Positions 17,287 through 25,065 of a stretch of 64,000 bases of DNA are shown in pieces; position 1 is the first letter of the stretch, and each line of letters opens with the position of its first letter. A model generated the notes under the pieces. It did not search any database. It was not told where the DNA came from and saw only the letters and a list, made by a program, of their open reading frames with translations. Origin of the DNA: an uncultured Cryomorphaceae bacterium (lineage in GTDB: Bacteria; Bacteroidota; Bacteroidia; Flavobacteriales; Schleiferiaceae); assembly GCA_937120475.1 (NCBI GenBank), contig CAKZJV010000007.1:2186068-2250067 (forward strand), written 5' to 3'. The position numbers and the translations under genes were made by a program.

Positions 17287-17772
17287 TCAAATACACTTGA
17301 AATAATCAAAAGGCTCCAGGCAATCCTCGCATTTATACAAGGCCTTGCAGGCGGTGGAGCCAAACTGGCTTACCATTTGGGTTTTCCTGGAACCGCAATT
17401 GGGGCACTGCACTTCTTTAGCTTTTCCAAATAACACGGATTTATCAGCCGAGCTTCCCTCAGGCGGTGCAATGCCGTATTCCTTCAGTTTTTGCTTCCCT
17501 TTCTCGGTCATCCAGTCGGTGGTCCAGGGTGGGGAAAGTACGGTTTGCACTTCTACATTGTCCAAACCCTCATCTTTGAGCTTTGCCTTTATATTCTGCT
17601 CAATCTCATTCATGGCCGGACAGCCGCTGTAGGTGGGTGTAATCTTTACTATCGGGTGGTCATGTTCTAAATCCACATGGCGCACTACCCCAAGATCAAC
17701 CACGGTTAACACCGGTATTTCAGGATCGGTAACCTCCTCCAGCCATTGCCATATTTGATTTTCAGTAACCAT
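17287..17772 (-). CDS. paaD: PaaD: MIP18/DUF59-type assembly factor for phenylacetyl-CoA epoxidase
   Basis: 161 residues. The N-terminal DUF59 (MIP18) domain has VTDPEIPVLTVVDLGVVR and TYSGCPAMNEIE with the conserved Cys. The C-terminal zinc ribbon has CPNCGSRKT and CKALYKCEDC. This architecture is specific for PaaD (PaaJ in some nomenclature). It is needed for epoxidase activity, probably in iron-sulfur or diiron cofactor maturation. The usual neighbour paaC is separated from it by an inserted LRR gene at 17809-18567. Confidence 0.93.
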   Translation of the reverse strand: MVTENQIWQWLEEVTDPEIPVLTVVDLGVVRHVDLEHDHPIVKITPTYSGCPAMNEIEQNIKAKLKDEGLDNVEVQTVLSPPWTTDWMTEKGKQKLKEYGIAPPEGSSADKSVLFGKAKEVQCPNCGSRKTQMVSQFGSTACKALYKCEDCLEPFDYFKCI

Positions 17773-17808
17773 TAGTAATAGTACAAATGTATGAGCTTAA
17801 GGGTTCAA

Positions 17809-18567
17809 TTATTTTACCATTAACCGCAGCTGACGGTTGGCCGGTACGGCAAAACAAACCGGAACTACGGCAAAGCGATCCAGGGTAAGGTACTCCAACA
17901 GCGGATGATCACATAAGCTTTCCGGAATCCGGATACCACCCCCGGCATAAGCAAGGTTCAAATCCTGCAGATTAGGGAGGTTTAAGATACACTCCGGCAC
18001 CTCTTTAAAGTCATTTCGCTCCAGGTTGAGCACCTGTAGCTTTTCCAGTTTACGAATACTTTCCGGTAGTTTTGAAAAGTCGTTTTGTTGCAGGTACAGG
18101 TATTTCAGGTTTTTGAGGTTCCCTATTTCCTTTGGCAGGGAATCCAGTTTATTATTATTGAGCACCAGGCGCTCCAAATTCTCCAACTGTCCGATCTCAG
18201 GAGGCAGGTGCCTGAGGTTATTATGATGAATGGAAAGTTCTTTCAGGTTTTTAAGGGTTCCTATTTCGGGAGGAATTTCCGTGAGCTTGTTGTTGCTGAT
18301 GACCAATATCTCCAGTTTTTCCAGATAGGATATCTCCGCGGGAATCTTATAAAGGTTACATTTAAAAAGGCGCAGCTCTTCCAGATTGCTAAGGCGGGCA
18401 ATGTAGGGTGGCAAAACTCCTATGCGCTGCCGGCTCAGGTTGAGCTTCTTCACATCTTCTGCCTCGCGGAGTGCCTTGGGCAAACTGGTATAGGAATTAC
18501 AGGTAGTTAGCATGCTAATAGCCAGCACACTGATAAGTAATGAATATGTTGTTTGAAGTGGGCGCAC
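17809..18567 (-). CDS. Leucine-rich repeat lipoprotein inserted between paaC and paaD
   Basis: 252 residues. The N-terminal hydrophobic segment ends in a lipobox-like SMLTTC, giving a probable lipoprotein or secreted protein. From about residue 38 there are eight LRRs of 23 residues with the bacterial ribotype pattern LxxLxxLxLxxNxLxxLPxxIxxL (LEELRLFKCNLYKIPAEIS, NLERLVLNNNKLDSLPKEIG). The start is GTG at 18567, with AAAACGG just upstream; no in-frame ATG lies upstream of the signal sequence. It is 36 nt upstream of paaD and 77 nt after paaC. The LRR surface suggests protein binding at the envelope. No link to phenylacetate use is known. Confidence 0.85.
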   Translation of the reverse strand: MRPLQTTYSLLISVLAISMLTTCNSYTSLPKALREAEDVKKLNLSRQRIGVLPPYIARLSNLEELRLFKCNLYKIPAEISYLEKLEILVISNNKLTEIPPEIGTLKNLKELSIHHNNLRHLPPEIGQLENLERLVLNNNKLDSLPKEIGNLKNLKYLYLQQNDFSKLPESIRKLEKLQVLNLERNDFKEVPECILNLPNLQDLNLAYAGGGIRIPESLCDHPLLEYLTLDRFAVVPVCFAVPANRQLRLMVK

Positions 18568-18644
18568 TTTTCCGTTTTAATATTTGGACTGACAGACTAT
18601 GGTAAGGTTGCCGACCCCCGGAAAAATACAAAATCAGGCCAGGT

Positions 18645-19397
18645 TTACCACTCTGCTTCCGGATACATTCGTGGAAGGTGCTGCATTTCAGCAAGAATAT
18701 ATCCCAAATGCTCGGAGTGTTCGCCTTGTTTACCCCCTTCCTGCATCCAGTCGTCTTCGGGCTTCTTAAGGGTTGCTATTTCCAGTATCTCGGCTACTTT
18801 CTGTTGCCACTCTTCCTTCACTTTATTAAGGTCGGCACCTATACCTGCTTCCCGCATTTTTTCATCCACCGCATCAGGAGTCAGCATCTCACCGGTCCAT
18901 TGCCATAGCTCATCCAGGGCTGTTTGCATTTTTTGATGACTTTCTTCCGTACCATCGCCCAGGCGAATCACCCATTCAGCACTCCACTGAGCATGGTAAG
19001 TGATTTCCTTTATAGCTTTTTGAGCCACTGATTTTATATGGTCGTCCTGGCTTTGCAGCAGTTGGGTGTATTGGTAATAATTGAAAGTGTCGAATAAAAA
19101 TTGCCGCATTATCGTAAAGCCCCAATGGTCATTAGGCAGCTCCAGCATCAAAACGTTGTGGTATTCCGTTACATCACGGAAAAAGGCCATTTTATCTTCG
19201 GTGTACTCTTCTCCTTTCAGGCGTGCGGCATACTGCATTAACATACGTGCCTGCCCTAATTGGTCCAGGGCAATATTGGAGAGGGCAATATCCTGCTCCA
19301 AAACAGGCCCATATCCACACCATTCTCCTAATCTCTGCCCCAATATGAGGGCATTATCACCAAGTCTCAGTGTATATTCCAGTAATTCTTTCTGCAA
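18645..19397 (-). CDS. paaC: PaaC: structural subunit of the phenylacetyl-CoA 1,2-epoxidase
   Basis: 250 residues, all-helical ferritin-like. Characteristic N-terminus LLEYTLRLGDNALILGQRLGEWCGYGPVLEQDIALSNIALDQLGQAR, aligning with E. coli PaaC. PaaC is a catalytically inactive paralogue of PaaA that pairs with it to form the core heterodimer. The start is TTG at 19397: upstream in frame there is a stop before any ATG or GTG, and the family N-terminus begins here. It follows paaB by 26 nt. Confidence 0.93.
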   Translation of the reverse strand: MQKELLEYTLRLGDNALILGQRLGEWCGYGPVLEQDIALSNIALDQLGQARMLMQYAARLKGEEYTEDKMAFFRDVTEYHNVLMLELPNDHWGFTIMRQFLFDTFNYYQYTQLLQSQDDHIKSVAQKAIKEITYHAQWSAEWVIRLGDGTEESHQKMQTALDELWQWTGEMLTPDAVDEKMREAGIGADLNKVKEEWQQKVAEILEIATLKKPEDDWMQEGGKQGEHSEHLGYILAEMQHLPRMYPEAEW

Positions 19398-19423
19398 ATC
19401 TTTAGGGGTTTTGGCTTTAAGGA

Positions 19424-19717
19424 TTACATATGTCCCACCTCATCCGGGATATCGTAAAAGGTAGGATGGCGGTAAACTTTATCATCGGCCGGAGTAAAAA
19501 GGGGCTCCTTTTCGTCAGGGCTGGAGGCGGTAATCGCTTCCGAAGGCACTACCCAAATGCTAATGCCTTCACTTCTGCGGGTATATACGTCCCTGGCATT
19601 CTTAAGAGCTACTTCGGCATCAGGAGCATGCAGGCTACCCACATGTTTGTGACTTAATCCATTGCGGGAGCGGATAAATACCTCCCAAATTTTCCAGTTA
19701 TCCTTGTTTTTTGACAT
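19424..19717 (-). CDS. paaB: PaaB: bridging subunit of the phenylacetyl-CoA 1,2-epoxidase
   Basis: 97 residues, the normal PaaB size. Contains the conserved IWEVFIRSRNGLSHKHVGSLHAPDAEVALKNARDVYTRR and SIWVVPS. PaaB links PaaAC dimers and is needed for electron transfer from PaaE. ATG at 19717, 9 nt after the paaA stop. Confidence 0.95.
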   Translation of the reverse strand: MSKNKDNWKIWEVFIRSRNGLSHKHVGSLHAPDAEVALKNARDVYTRRSEGISIWVVPSEAITASSPDEKEPLFTPADDKVYRHPTFYDIPDEVGHM

Positions 19718-19726
19718 AGTTAAAGT

Positions 19727-20677
19727 TTAGGCGGCTACCTGCTCTTTTCGTTTTTGTTCTTTAAGGGCGTAGGCATTGGCTGCTTCGCGCACCCACTCCC
19801 CTTCATCATGTGCCTTGTTCCGGGCGTCCATGCGTTGTTTATTGCACTTGCCGTTTCCATTGATTACGTTGTAAAACTCCTCCCAATCAATAGTTCCAAA
19901 ATTGTAGTGACCACGCTCTTCATTCCATTTTAAATCAGGGTCCGGCACCTGAAGACCTAAAAACTCGGCCTGGGGAACGGTTTTATCGATAAACTCCTGG
20001 CGCAACTGGTCGTTAGATTTACGCTTGATCTTCCACTTCATGCTTTGTGCGGAGTTGGGAGACTCGTCATCGGTAGGGCCAAACATCATCAGGGAGGGCC
20101 ACCACCAGCGGTTTAGTGCTTCCTGGGCCATTTGCTTCTGTTTTTCCGTACCCCTGGCAAGGGTCATCATAATTTCATAACCCTGGCGCTGATGAAAGCT
20201 TTCCTCTTTGCAAATACGCACCATAGCCCGTGAGTAGGGTCCATAGGAAGTGCGGCACAACATTACCTGATTGGCGATGGCTGCGCCATCTACTAACCAG
20301 CCAATGGCTCCAATGTCAGCCCAGGTAGGTGTGGGGTAGTTGAATATAGAAGAATATTTTGCCTTTCCACTCAAAAGGTCTTCCACCATATCCTGGCGGT
20401 CGGCACCCAGAGTTTCGGCTGCGGAGTAAAGGTATAGGCCATGCCCGGCTTCATCCTGAACCTTGGCAAGAAGTGCCACTTTTCTGCGCAGCGATGGTGC
20501 TCGGGTTATCCAGTTGGCCTCAGGCAGCATTCCTACTACCTCGCTATGGGCATGCTGGCTGATTTGTCGAATAAGCGTTTTGCGGTACCTATCCGGCATC
20601 CAGTCTTTAGGCTCTATTTTATTCTCAGCATCTACGTAATCCTGGAACTTTTGTTCCAGATTCATTTCAGTCGTCAT
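19727..20677 (-). CDS. paaA: PaaA: catalytic subunit of the phenylacetyl-CoA 1,2-epoxidase
   Basis: 316 residues. Carries the diiron carboxylate motifs of the bacterial multicomponent monooxygenase family: the E..H pair in [18 protein letters not shown] and the second in [14 protein letters not shown]. It inserts one oxygen atom across C1-C2 of phenylacetyl-CoA with electrons from PaaE. It is the first gene of the minus-strand paa block; a TATCTTTG promoter box lies 25-32 nt upstream of the ATG at 20677. Confidence 0.95.
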   Translation of the reverse strand: MTTEMNLEQKFQDYVDAENKIEPKDWMPDRYRKTLIRQISQHAHSEVVGMLPEANWITRAPSLRRKVALLAKVQDEAGHGLYLYSAAETLGADRQDMVEDLLSGKAKYSSIFNYPTPTWADIGAIGWLVDGAAIANQVMLCRTSYGPYSRAMVRICKEESFHQRQGYEIMMTLARGTEKQKQMAQEALNRWWWPSLMMFGPTDDESPNSAQSMKWKIKRKSNDQLRQEFIDKTVPQAEFLGLQVPDPDLKWNEERGHYNFGTIDWEEFYNVINGNGKCNKQRMDARNKAHDEGEWVREAANAYALKEQKRKEQVAA

Positions 20678-20701
20678 AATCGTAAGAGGTTACAAGTTTT
20701 A

Positions 20702-20709
20702 CAAAGATA
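20702..20709 (-). promoter_or_regulatory. Promoter -7 box for the paaA operon
   Basis: TATCTTTG on the minus strand, matching the Bacteroidota sigma-ABfr -7 consensus TAnnTTTG, with a TTTC in place of the TTTG -33 element at about 20728-20731. Predicted transcription start is near 20695, giving a short leader to paaA. Confidence 0.6.
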
Positions 20710-20789
20710 CTATTCAAAAATCATACGAAAGTCCTTTCCTTTTTATAGGCTCTCTTTATGGGTCAACATATTTTCTCCCCGCTGCCCCT

Positions 20790-20797
20790 TATCTTTG
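20790..20797 (+). promoter_or_regulatory. Promoter -7 box for paaE
   Basis: TATCTTTG on the plus strand, 23 nt before the paaE ATG. It is the same octamer as the divergent paaA box, so both directions probably use the housekeeping sigma factor. No good -33 TTTG is visible. Confidence 0.6.
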
Positions 20798-20820
20798 CTC
20801 CCTTCAGAAAAAAATGAAGC

Positions 20821-21966
20821 ATGCTGAAATTTTTTAAAAAAGCACTGGGTACTAAGAAGTCTTTGCTCAGTGAGCAAAAATCATCCTCCCGCCCCAAGTT
20901 CCACGAGCTTAGGGTTCAGGACATTACGCGCGAAACGGCCGACTGTGTTTCCGTAGCGTTTGAAATACCTGAGGACCTGGAAGAGGCTTACCGGTTCATT
21001 CCCGGGCAGTACCTTACCCTGGAGGCTGAAATAAACGGTGAAAAAGTAAGGCGTTCCTACTCCCTGTGCTCCAGCCCGCTGGATGGTGAGTTAAGGGTGG
21101 CCATTAAGAAAGTGGAAGGTGGACTTTTTTCAAGTTGGGCCAATTCAGAACTTACGGCAGGCACCACCATGAGGGTTATGACCCCGGACGGAAATTTTAA
21201 TGCCGAGGTGGCAGCCGACAATGAGCATCATTACGTGGCCTTCGCAGCCGGTTCGGGAATTACTCCCGTTTACAGCATTATGAAGTCGGTTATGGAGATG
21301 GAGCCCAACAGCACCTTCACTCTTTTTTATGGGAATAAAACCAGCAACACCATCATTTTCCGTGATAAGATAGACGGTTTGAAAAGCGCCTATATGAAGC
21401 GCCTGGACGTGCACCATGTTTTGAGTCGTGAAGACCAGGGTACGGATTACCTGAAGGGGCGTATTGATGAGCAGAAGTGTATCTCCTTTTCCGAAAAATT
21501 CTTTGACAAAAACGAGGTTGATGCCTACTTCCTTTGCGGGCCGGAGGCAATGATCAACTGTGTGAGCGACAGCCTTAAAAAAATCGGGGTGAGCAAGGAT
21601 AAAATACACTACGAGTTATTTACCTCGCCCTCGCAAAGCATTGCGCACAAAACCAAAGTGAGTGCCGATAAGGGTGCCGAAAAAATCCAGAGCCAGGTAA
21701 CGGTGATACTGGACGGTGAAGAAACTCACTTTGGCATCAGTTCCGATGGTGATTCTATTTTGGATGCAGCCCTGGATGCCGGTGCAGACGTGCCTTACGC
21801 CTGCAAAGGAGCGGTTTGCTGTACCTGCCGTGCCCGGGTGTTGGAAGGTTCGGTGGAAATGGAAATGAACTACGCCCTGGAAGATGATGAAGTGGAAGAT
21901 GGTTTTGTACTGACCTGCCAAAGTCACCCTACCTCAGAGAAGGTGGTGGTGAGTTATGACGAATAG
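20821..21966 (+). CDS. paaE: PaaE: NADPH-dependent reductase of the phenylacetyl-CoA epoxidase
   Basis: 381 residues, a class I oxygenase reductase. The N-terminal FAD domain has RSYSLCSSP, the NAD(P) domain has FAAGSGITPVYSIMKS and YFLCGPEAMI, and the C-terminal plant-type 2Fe-2S ferredoxin (about 290-381) has CKGAVCCTCRARV plus the last ligand in LTCQSHP. It passes electrons from NADPH to the PaaA diiron centre. It is the only paa gene here on the plus strand, divergent from paaA across 143 bp. Its 3' end overlaps the convergent ElaA-like gene by 13 bp. It is named PaaK in some nomenclatures. Confidence 0.93.
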   Translation: MLKFFKKALGTKKSLLSEQKSSSRPKFHELRVQDITRETADCVSVAFEIPEDLEEAYRFIPGQYLTLEAEINGEKVRRSYSLCSSPLDGELRVAIKKVEGGLFSSWANSELTAGTTMRVMTPDGNFNAEVAADNEHHYVAFAAGSGITPVYSIMKSVMEMEPNSTFTLFYGNKTSNTIIFRDKIDGLKSAYMKRLDVHHVLSREDQGTDYLKGRIDEQKCISFSEKFFDKNEVDAYFLCGPEAMINCVSDSLKKIGVSKDKIHYELFTSPSQSIAHKTKVSADKGAEKIQSQVTVILDGEETHFGISSDGDSILDAALDAGADVPYACKGAVCCTCRARVLEGSVEMEMNYALEDDEVEDGFVLTCQSHPTSEKVVVSYDE

Positions 21967-22403
21967 TCTTTGATCATATCCACATGCCAGATGCCAAAAT
22001 CCGGGTAGGGTTTTGAAATGGTTTTAAACCCCACTGACCGGTAAAACTCTTCGAGATACACCTGTGCCTGTATCTTTAATGTTTGTTTGGGGTAAAGTGC
22101 TTTTGCCTTTTCAAGGGCTGCCATAAAAACCGTCCGCCCAAACTGATGGCCCCGATGCTCTTCATGTACACAAACGCGGCCGATAGACGGTTCCTCGTAC
22201 ACCTGACCGGGAGCTACAAGGCGGGCATAGGCCATCATTTTTTCATCCTTATAGCCGATAATGTGTAAGGCATTTTGATCATGGTTATCTACTTCCTGAT
22301 AAGCACAATTCTGTTCCACCACAAAAATTTGTGTGCGCAAAGCCAGCAGCTCATATAGCTCGGTCAACGACAGCTCCGAAAATTTTTTAATGACAATCTC
22401 CAT
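21954..22403 (-). CDS. ElaA-like GNAT N-acetyltransferase
   Basis: 149 residues from ATG 22403 (MEIVIKKFSELSL); a longer frame reaches only a TTG at 22421. ElaA family marks: LYELLALRTQIFVVEQNCAYQEVDNHDQNALHIIG, the acetyl-CoA loop region RVCVHEEHRGHQFGRTVFMAALE, and QAQVYLEEFYRSVGF. The substrate is unknown. It is convergent with paaE with a 13-bp overlap and starts immediately after the terminator of the preceding operon, with a TATTTTTG box (minus, 22419-22426) overlapping that terminator's T-run. Confidence 0.87.
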   Translation of the reverse strand: MEIVIKKFSELSLTELYELLALRTQIFVVEQNCAYQEVDNHDQNALHIIGYKDEKMMAYARLVAPGQVYEEPSIGRVCVHEEHRGHQFGRTVFMAALEKAKALYPKQTLKIQAQVYLEEFYRSVGFKTISKPYPDFGIWHVDMIKDYSS

Positions 22404-22422
22404 GTAAATTGTGTTTTCCAAA

Positions 22423-22453
22423 AATAAAAAACCCGGAGGCGTACCTCCGGGTT
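22423..22453 (-). terminator. Strong rho-independent terminator of the ECF sigma operon
   Basis: Perfect 10-bp stem AACCCGGAGG / CCTCCGGGTT with a 4-nt loop (22430-22453), followed on the minus strand by TTTTTTATTTTT. It lies 25 nt after the stop of the outer-membrane protein gene. Confidence 0.92.
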
Positions 22454-22477
22454 CTGGAAACTAATTAACGGCTCTTT

Positions 22478-23806
22478 CTAAAGCAAGGTCAAGCCGATGC
22501 TAATGGATGCCATTTGAAAGTTGGCTGGTTGATTTTCGCCATTGAGGGGTCCCCTGTCCGGCTGAAAAAAGCTGTTAAGATCATACTTAGCGGTTATCTT
22601 AAGACTCTTCCACCCTATTTGTGCCATTACTCCATAGCGGAAGGGGGCACTGTAAAAATCATTTTCTCTTTCTTCTTCCACTTCCTGGCCTTCAAAATCG
22701 TTGAATTCCAATTCGCGCTCACTGTGAATGCGAACACCTCCGTAGCCCCCTATACCAAGAGTGAATGACTCGTCCATTTCGCCTACTTCACTGAGGTCCA
22801 GCACCAGCATCAGTGGAACATTCAAATAGGTGATCTCGTATTTGGATTGGGTATAACTATTGGTATCCAGAGTAAAGGCTGCACGTTGTGGCCCTTTTAC
22901 CAGGATGTTGTCACCGTTCAGGCGGAAGTTCTGCCAGCTGATTTCTCCCCCCCACTTCAGGTAAAACTTGCTGTAAGGGTTCCCCAGGCGGGTTTTGCCT
23001 CCCAGGCCCAGTTCAAAAACCGTGGATTTCCAAAAGTTTTGCTCTGCGGGCTCATCGTACACTATAAACTGCCCCTCCTCCAGTAACTGGTTAAAACCAA
23101 AGTTAATGTCAAAATAGGTTTCCGTACGGTCTATCTTTTTGTGCTCACGATCCGGTTCAACATCCTCTTTTTCCTCTTCCTCTTTTCTTTCCCTGAAGCG
23201 CAGCGCAAAGGGTTCATCACCATCGTCCCCTCCTTCTACAATAATCCCTTCATCAGAAATAATGATTTTCTGGCCTTTCTTAACCTCTTTTTCCCCCTCT
23301 TTTGGGGCCACACCCGATTCTGGCAAAGGGGGTAGCGGGGGCAGTGGGGGTAAAGTAGCCGTACCCGGGCTGGCCGCCTGCGACTCTACCTGGGCCTCCC
23401 AGGCTTCCATGCGGTTTTCGTACTCATCGGCCCAGGCCTCCCAGCGTTCACCATAGGCTTCGCCCCACTCTTCCATCAGCTCAGAGATTACCTCCATACT
23501 TTCTTCGGTACGATCTATAATGGCTTCACGCATTTCTTCGGCTTGATCATCGGTGATTTCGCCATTTCTCCTCTGCTTTTCCACTTTGGCCAAAAGCTCT
23601 TGTTGCTGTCTCTGAATGAGGGTGGTTTTTTCTGCCAGTTCACGGATCATCCGGTTCAGATCCACTTGTGATAAGGATTGAAGATCTTCCGCTCTCAGGG
23701 TAACCTGGTTGCCCTCTATGGACACCTCAACCGAATCCTGTGGTTGGGCTTGTACCAGCCCCATACCTAGGGCCAGTATGCTTAGTAATGACGTTAACTT
23801 TTTCAT
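22478..23806 (-). CDS. Coiled-coil plus beta-barrel outer-membrane protein, last gene of ECF operon
   Basis: 442 residues with signal peptide (KLTSLLSILALGMGLVQAQ). Residues ~40-145 form a long helix containing three tryptophans exactly 11 residues apart (W114, W125, W136, in MEEW/WEAW/MEAW units). A proline-rich linker follows (LPPLPPLPPLP, ~152-162), then an acidic segment, then from about residue 230 alternating strands ending FQMASISIGLTLL, typical of a PorT/OMP_b-brl-type barrel. It is not a family I can name. It probably sits in the outer membrane with the helix in the periplasm. Last gene of a sigma / anti-sigma-like operon, so it may be both regulated by and sensed through that system (inference). 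Confidence 0.78.
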   Translation of the reverse strand: MKKLTSLLSILALGMGLVQAQPQDSVEVSIEGNQVTLRAEDLQSLSQVDLNRMIRELAEKTTLIQRQQQELLAKVEKQRRNGEITDDQAEEMREAIIDRTEESMEVISELMEEWGEAYGERWEAWADEYENRMEAWEAQVESQAASPGTATLPPLPPLPPLPESGVAPKEGEKEVKKGQKIIISDEGIIVEGGDDGDEPFALRFRERKEEEEKEDVEPDREHKKIDRTETYFDINFGFNQLLEEGQFIVYDEPAEQNFWKSTVFELGLGGKTRLGNPYSKFYLKWGGEISWQNFRLNGDNILVKGPQRAAFTLDTNSYTQSKYEITYLNVPLMLVLDLSEVGEMDESFTLGIGGYGGVRIHSERELEFNDFEGQEVEEERENDFYSAPFRYGVMAQIGWKSLKITAKYDLNSFFQPDRGPLNGENQPANFQMASISIGLTLL

Positions 23807-23829
23807 TTTCTCAGTGCTTTAATTTATTT

Positions 23830-24324
23830 CTAGTTTTCGCTGGGCTCTTTAGGTTGTGGTGTTTCGGGAGAGCAAGGGTCTTTCGGGTTGTTATTTTCCG
23901 GGTTCAGCTCTTTTTCCATTTTGGACGCCCATGCTTCCATCCGCGCAGCAAACCGTTCGGCCCACTCCTCCATTTGGGCTTCATTTTCTTTGGCCCAGGC
24001 CTCCATTTCGGGTGCATTTTCTTCCATCCACTTTTCCATTTGAGCCGCTTTGGCTTCCATCCGCTCGTGCATGGCATTTAACTTCTGCTCCATTTCCTTC
24101 TCTCGCAGAGCTCTGGCCTCCGGACCCGGGTCATCCCCTTCATCGTGCCGGTCCATTTCCTCGCGAATTTTATCGGTGAAGCTGCTGACTTCTTCCTGCA
24201 TCTGGTTCAGTTCCTTTTCCAACTGGGCCATCGGTGATGAGGATTGTTCCTTTTTCTCGTTTTCGGTTTGGGCCAAAGCTGCCCCACTCAGCGCCAGAGC
24301 GCAGATTATTATTAGTTGTTTCAT
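23830..24324 (-). CDS. Periplasmic hendecad-repeat (Trp every 11 residues) coiled-coil protein
   Basis: 164 residues, signal peptide ending ALAQ (residue 19). The body is one long charged helix. Tryptophans at 99, 110, 121 and 132 are exactly 11 residues apart within MEKW / MEAW / MEEW / MEAW units, an 11-residue (hendecad) coiled-coil repeat. The tail is Pro/Asn-rich with one Cys. The same unit occurs in the neighbouring barrel protein. No family recognised. It follows the anti-sigma-like gene by 12 nt and precedes the barrel gene by 23 nt, so all are probably in one operon. Confidence 0.75.
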   Translation of the reverse strand: MKQLIIICALALSGAALAQTENEKKEQSSSPMAQLEKELNQMQEEVSSFTDKIREEMDRHDEGDDPGPEARALREKEMEQKLNAMHERMEAKAAQMEKWMEENAPEMEAWAKENEAQMEEWAERFAARMEAWASKMEKELNPENNNPKDPCSPETPQPKEPSEN

Positions 24325-24336
24325 AGTAATGGTTGA

Positions 24337-25065
24337 TTAATTATTAAACAGTTTCCCCAGGTTTATCTCCAACTGGGGCTTTCCCTTTTTATCCGTTTTG
24401 GGGAGCTCCACCGGCTCTCCGCTTAGCAGATTATTGAATTGATTATTAGCATAGGCGAATACCCGCTCCTTAAGTTTGGGTTTCCCGGCCGGTTCTTCAT
24501 GGTTGGCGTAAAAGCTTTTTTGGGTAACCGGAACGGTGTACTTCAGCTTAAACACCGGCATAGAGGTACTTTCCGGGTTTTTAAGGTTTACCTCTCCAGG
24601 CTCAAAGGTGTCTTCCTGTTCCAGGGCATTTTCATCAATCAACTCCGGCTCCAGTTCCACAAAATGGTGGCTCTCCACCCTGGATTTTTTCATGATCGGA
24701 ACAACCTTTTTGCGCGGGGCATCTTGTTTTTGTGCGTCTCCGGCAGGTTTGTCGCTTTTGTCCTCTGTTTTTGTTTTTTCGCTATTACCCTTGGCAGGTT
24801 CCGGATTTTGTTCTTCCTGTGCAACCTGGTGTTTATCGGGGCCCACTTCGGTCAGCACTTCCTGGTTCTGGCTGAAATATACCAGGGACGATACTCCCAC
24901 AAGAAGGGTAATTACGGCTGCTCTCATCCAATAGAAGTTTCCCCTTCTCCCGTTACTGCTTGAAATATTTGCTTCTATTTTAGACCAAACCTGATCTGAA
25001 GGCCTGAGCTCTTTGTGCTCTAACCTTTCTCTGAAAAGTTCGTCAATCGGGTTCTTATCTTTCAT
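24337..25065 (-). CDS. Anti-sigma-factor-like membrane protein
   Basis: 242 residues. The N-terminal ~40 residues are a charged cytoplasmic segment (IDELFRERLEHKELRPSDQVWSKIEANI), then one transmembrane helix (MRAAVITLLVGVSSLVYF, ~47-64), then a low-complexity Lys/Glu/Pro-rich periplasmic stretch. This layout and its position behind an ECF sigma gene with a 4-bp ATGA overlap (25062-25065) match the Bacteroidota single-span anti-sigma proteins. No zinc-binding HxxxCxxC is present, so it is not a ZAS-type anti-sigma; assignment rests on context and topology. Confidence 0.7.
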   Translation of the reverse strand: MKDKNPIDELFRERLEHKELRPSDQVWSKIEANISSSNGRRGNFYWMRAAVITLLVGVSSLVYFSQNQEVLTEVGPDKHQVAQEEQNPEPAKGNSEKTKTEDKSDKPAGDAQKQDAPRKKVVPIMKKSRVESHHFVELEPELIDENALEQEDTFEPGEVNLKNPESTSMPVFKLKYTVPVTQKSFYANHEEPAGKPKLKERVFAYANNQFNNLLSGEPVELPKTDKKGKPQLEINLGKLFNN

